The notes beneath the pieces are model-generated. The model was not told where the DNA came from. It worked only from the letters and a program-made list of their open reading frames with translations, and ran no database searches. From positions 772,001 through 836,000 of the forward strand of contig JALMGJ010000029.1 in the NCBI GenBank assembly GCA_023362775.1: 64,000 bases of DNA, read 5' to 3'. Within the stretch, counting starts at the first letter, position 1, and each line of letters begins with the position of its first letter. Made by a program: the position numbers and the translations under genes. Positions 62,272-64,000 of the stretch are shown in pieces. This DNA comes from Charina bottae (taxonomy: Eukaryota; Chordata; Lepidosauria; Squamata; Charinaidae).

Positions 62272-64000
62272 CTTTGTTGTTTATTCGTTCAGTCGCTTCC
62301 GACTCTTCGTGACTTCATGGACCAGCCCACGCCAGAGCTTCCTGTCGGCCGTCCCCCACGGTTGAGTCCGTCACCTCCAGAATATCATCCATCCATCTTG
62401 CCCTTGGTCAGCCCCTCTTCCTTTTGCCTTCCACTTTCCCTAGCATCAGCTTCTTCTCCGGGGTATCCTGTCTTCTCATTATGTGGCCAAAGTACTTCAG
62501 TTTTGCCTTTAATATCATTCCCTCAAGTGAGCAGTCTGGCTTTATTTCCTGGAGTATGGACTGGTTTGATCTTCTTGCAGTCCAAGGCACTCTCAGAATT
62601 TTCCTCCAACACCACAGTTCAAAAGCATCAATCTTCCTTCACTCAGCCTTCCTTATGGTCCAGCTCTCACAGCCATAGGTTACTACAGGGAATACCATTG
62701 CTTTAACTATGCGGACCTTTGTTGTCAGTGTGATGTCTCTGCTCTTAACTATTTTATCAAGATTTGCCATTGCTCTCCTCCCAAGAAGTAGACGTCTTCT
62801 GATTTCCTGGCTGCAGTCAGCATCTGCAGTAATCTTTGCGCCTAGAAATACAAAGTCTGTCACTGCCTCCACTTTTTCTCCCTCTATTTGCCAGTTATCA
62901 ATCAAGCTGGTTGCCATAATCTTGGTTTTTTTGAGGTTTAACTGCAACCCAGCTTTTGCACTTTCTTCTTTCACCTTCGTCATAAGGCTCCTCAACTCCT
63001 CCTCACTTTCAGCCATCAAAGTGGTATCATCTGCATATCTAAGATTGTTAATGTTTCTTCCAGCGATTTTAACTCCAGCCTTGGATTCCTCAAGCCCAGC
63101 ACGTCGCATGATGTGTTCTGCATACAGGTTGAATAGGTAGGGTGAGAGTATACAGCCCTGCCGTACTCCTTTCCCAATCTTAAACCAGTCCGTTGTTCCG
63201 TGCTCTGTTCTTACCGTTGCTACTTGGTCATTATACAGATTCCTCAGGAGGCAGACAAGATGACTTGGTATCCCCATACCACCAAGAACTTGCCACAATT
63301 TGTTATGATCCACACAGTCAAAGGCTTTAGAATAGTCAATAAAACAAAAATAGATGTTTTTCTGAAACTCCCTGGCTTTCTCCATTATCCAGCGGATATT
63401 GGCAATTTGGTCTCTAGTTCCTCTGCCTTTTCTAAACCCAGCTTGTACATCTGGCAATTCTCGCTCCATGAATTGCTGGAGTCTACCTTGTAAGATCTTG
63501 AGCATTACCTTACTGGCATGTGAAATAAGTGCCACTGTTCGATAGTTTGAACATTCTTTAGTGCTTCCCTTTTTTGGTATGGGGATATAAGTTGATTTTT
63601 TCCAATCTGATGGCCATTCTTGTGTTTTCCAAGTTTGCTGGCATATGGCATGCATCACCTTGACAGCATCATCTTGCAAGATTTTAAACAGTTCAGCTGG
63701 GATACCGTCGTCTCCTGCTGCCTTGTTATTAGCAATGCTTCCTAAGGCCCATTGAACCTCACTCTTCAGGATATCTGGCTCTAACTCACTGACCACACCG
63801 TCAAAGCTATCTCCAATATTATTATCCTTCCTATACAGATCTTCCGTATATTCTTGCCACCTTTTCTTGATCTCTTCTGCTTCTGTTAGGTCCTTACCAT
63901 CTTTGTTTTTGATCATACCCATTTTTGCCTGGAATTTACCTCTGATGTTTCTAATTTTCTGGAAGAGGTCTCTTGTCCTTCCTATTCTATTGTCTTCTTC
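62272..64000 (-). mobile_element. RTE-BovB LINE, subfamily B, runs off window
   Basis: Minus strand. The 3' tail region (TGAACGAATAAACAACAAAG on the minus strand) is at about 62270. Homology continues to the right edge of the window, so the 5' part and TSD cannot be seen. Subfamily B is also at 36003. It differs consistently from subfamily A (for example CTTCCGACTCTTCGTGACTT versus TGTCCGACTCTTCGTGACCT). Confidence 0.93.
62639..63922 (-). CDS. BovB reverse transcriptase, partial open frame
   Basis: A 427-codon open minus frame. The N-terminal linker (KRWQEYTEDLY, residues 20-30) is followed by RT motifs: NYRTVALIS (126-134), QAGFRKGRGTRDQIANI (160-176), FIDYSKAFDCVDH (194-206, catalytic aspartate), GVRQGCILSPYLFNLY (252-267) and NNLRYADDTT (291-300, YADD active site). 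The C-terminal FLGAKITAD and YGCESWTIRKAE follow. The frame ends by a shift at about 62640. The C-terminus (PWTARRSNQSILQEI, YFGHIMRRQDTPEKK) continues in another frame at 62590-62408. The chosen ATG is internal to the polyprotein; the true start lies upstream, off the window. All RT catalytic motifs look intact, but the element is already broken downstream. Confidence 0.9.
   Translation of the reverse strand: MGMIKNKDGKDLTEAEEIKKRWQEYTEDLYRKDNNIGDSFDGVVSELEPDILKSEVQWALGSIANNKAAGDDGIPAELFKILQDDAVKVMHAICQQTWKTQEWPSDWKKSTYIPIPKKGSTKECSNYRTVALISHASKVMLKILQGRLQQFMERELPDVQAGFRKGRGTRDQIANIRWIMEKAREFQKNIYFCFIDYSKAFDCVDHNKLWQVLGGMGIPSHLVCLLRNLYNDQVATVRTEHGTTDWFKIGKGVRQGCILSPYLFNLYAEHIMRRAGLEESKAGVKIAGRNINNLRYADDTTLMAESEEELRSLMTKVKEESAKAGLQLNLKKTKIMATSLIDNWQIEGEKVEAVTDFVFLGAKITADADCSQEIRRRLLLGRRAMANLDKIVKSRDITLTTKVRIVKAMVFPVVTYGCESWTIRKAE

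Overview
This window looks like intergenic DNA from a squamate reptile (lizard, gecko or snake). Evidence: several tRNA-derived SINEs with the Sauria-SINE layout, whose 3' tails match the 3' end of neighbouring RTE-BovB LINEs; BovB copies with open reverse-transcriptase frames; CR1/L2-type LINE tails; Penelope-like elements; Ty1/copia retrotransposons; and many short palindromic hAT transposons. I found no convincing host protein-coding exon and no functional rRNA or tRNA gene. Almost every long open frame belongs to a transposon, a SINE or a simple repeat. The species cannot be fixed from sequence alone.

Layout. 1-16 kb: tandem SINE pieces, a Penelope-like 3' end, 5S-rRNA-derived fragments, two SINEs under one target-site duplication (TSD), a hAT element with a 56-bp internal minisatellite (3378-4181), a palindromic Penelope-like unit (11833-12319) and an LTR-like block (15040-15830). 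16-24 kb: a rearranged minus-strand copia element (17850-20363) carrying a nested hAT, then about 1.2 kb of short tandem repeats (21297-22513). 24-29 kb: an L2-type LINE split by a 3,029-bp GC-rich hAT element (25493-28521). 29-33 kb: a plus-strand copia element with gag, protease, integrase and RNase H but most of the RT deleted. 33-48 kb: CR1, BovB, SINE and Penelope-like pieces, including a SINE/BovB chimera (42667-43846). 49-64 kb: a 2.5-kb BovB carrying a hAT insertion, an antisense L2, tandem SINEs, a copia solo LTR with perfect 5-bp TSDs (57452-57879), two hAT elements in tandem and a BovB running off the right edge with a 427-codon RT frame.

The elements interact mainly as insertion targets for one another, and clean TSDs allow relative dating of many events. 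The most interesting signals are: (i) hammerhead-ribozyme cores (CUGANGA, stem II, GAAA, matching stem I) in five places within two sequence-unrelated Penelope-like terminal repeats, twice as inverted pairs; (ii) a hAT element carrying about 3 kb of CpG-island-like sequence built from alternating inverted modules and CCAAT-box repeats; (iii) uniform nnnTAnnn hAT target duplications, with re-insertion into existing TSDs; (iv) retroposon chimeras bounded by a single TSD; and (v) a copia primer-binding site matching the anticodon arm of initiator tRNA-Met. No search or folding program was run; homology calls rest on recognised motifs and on copies compared within the window.
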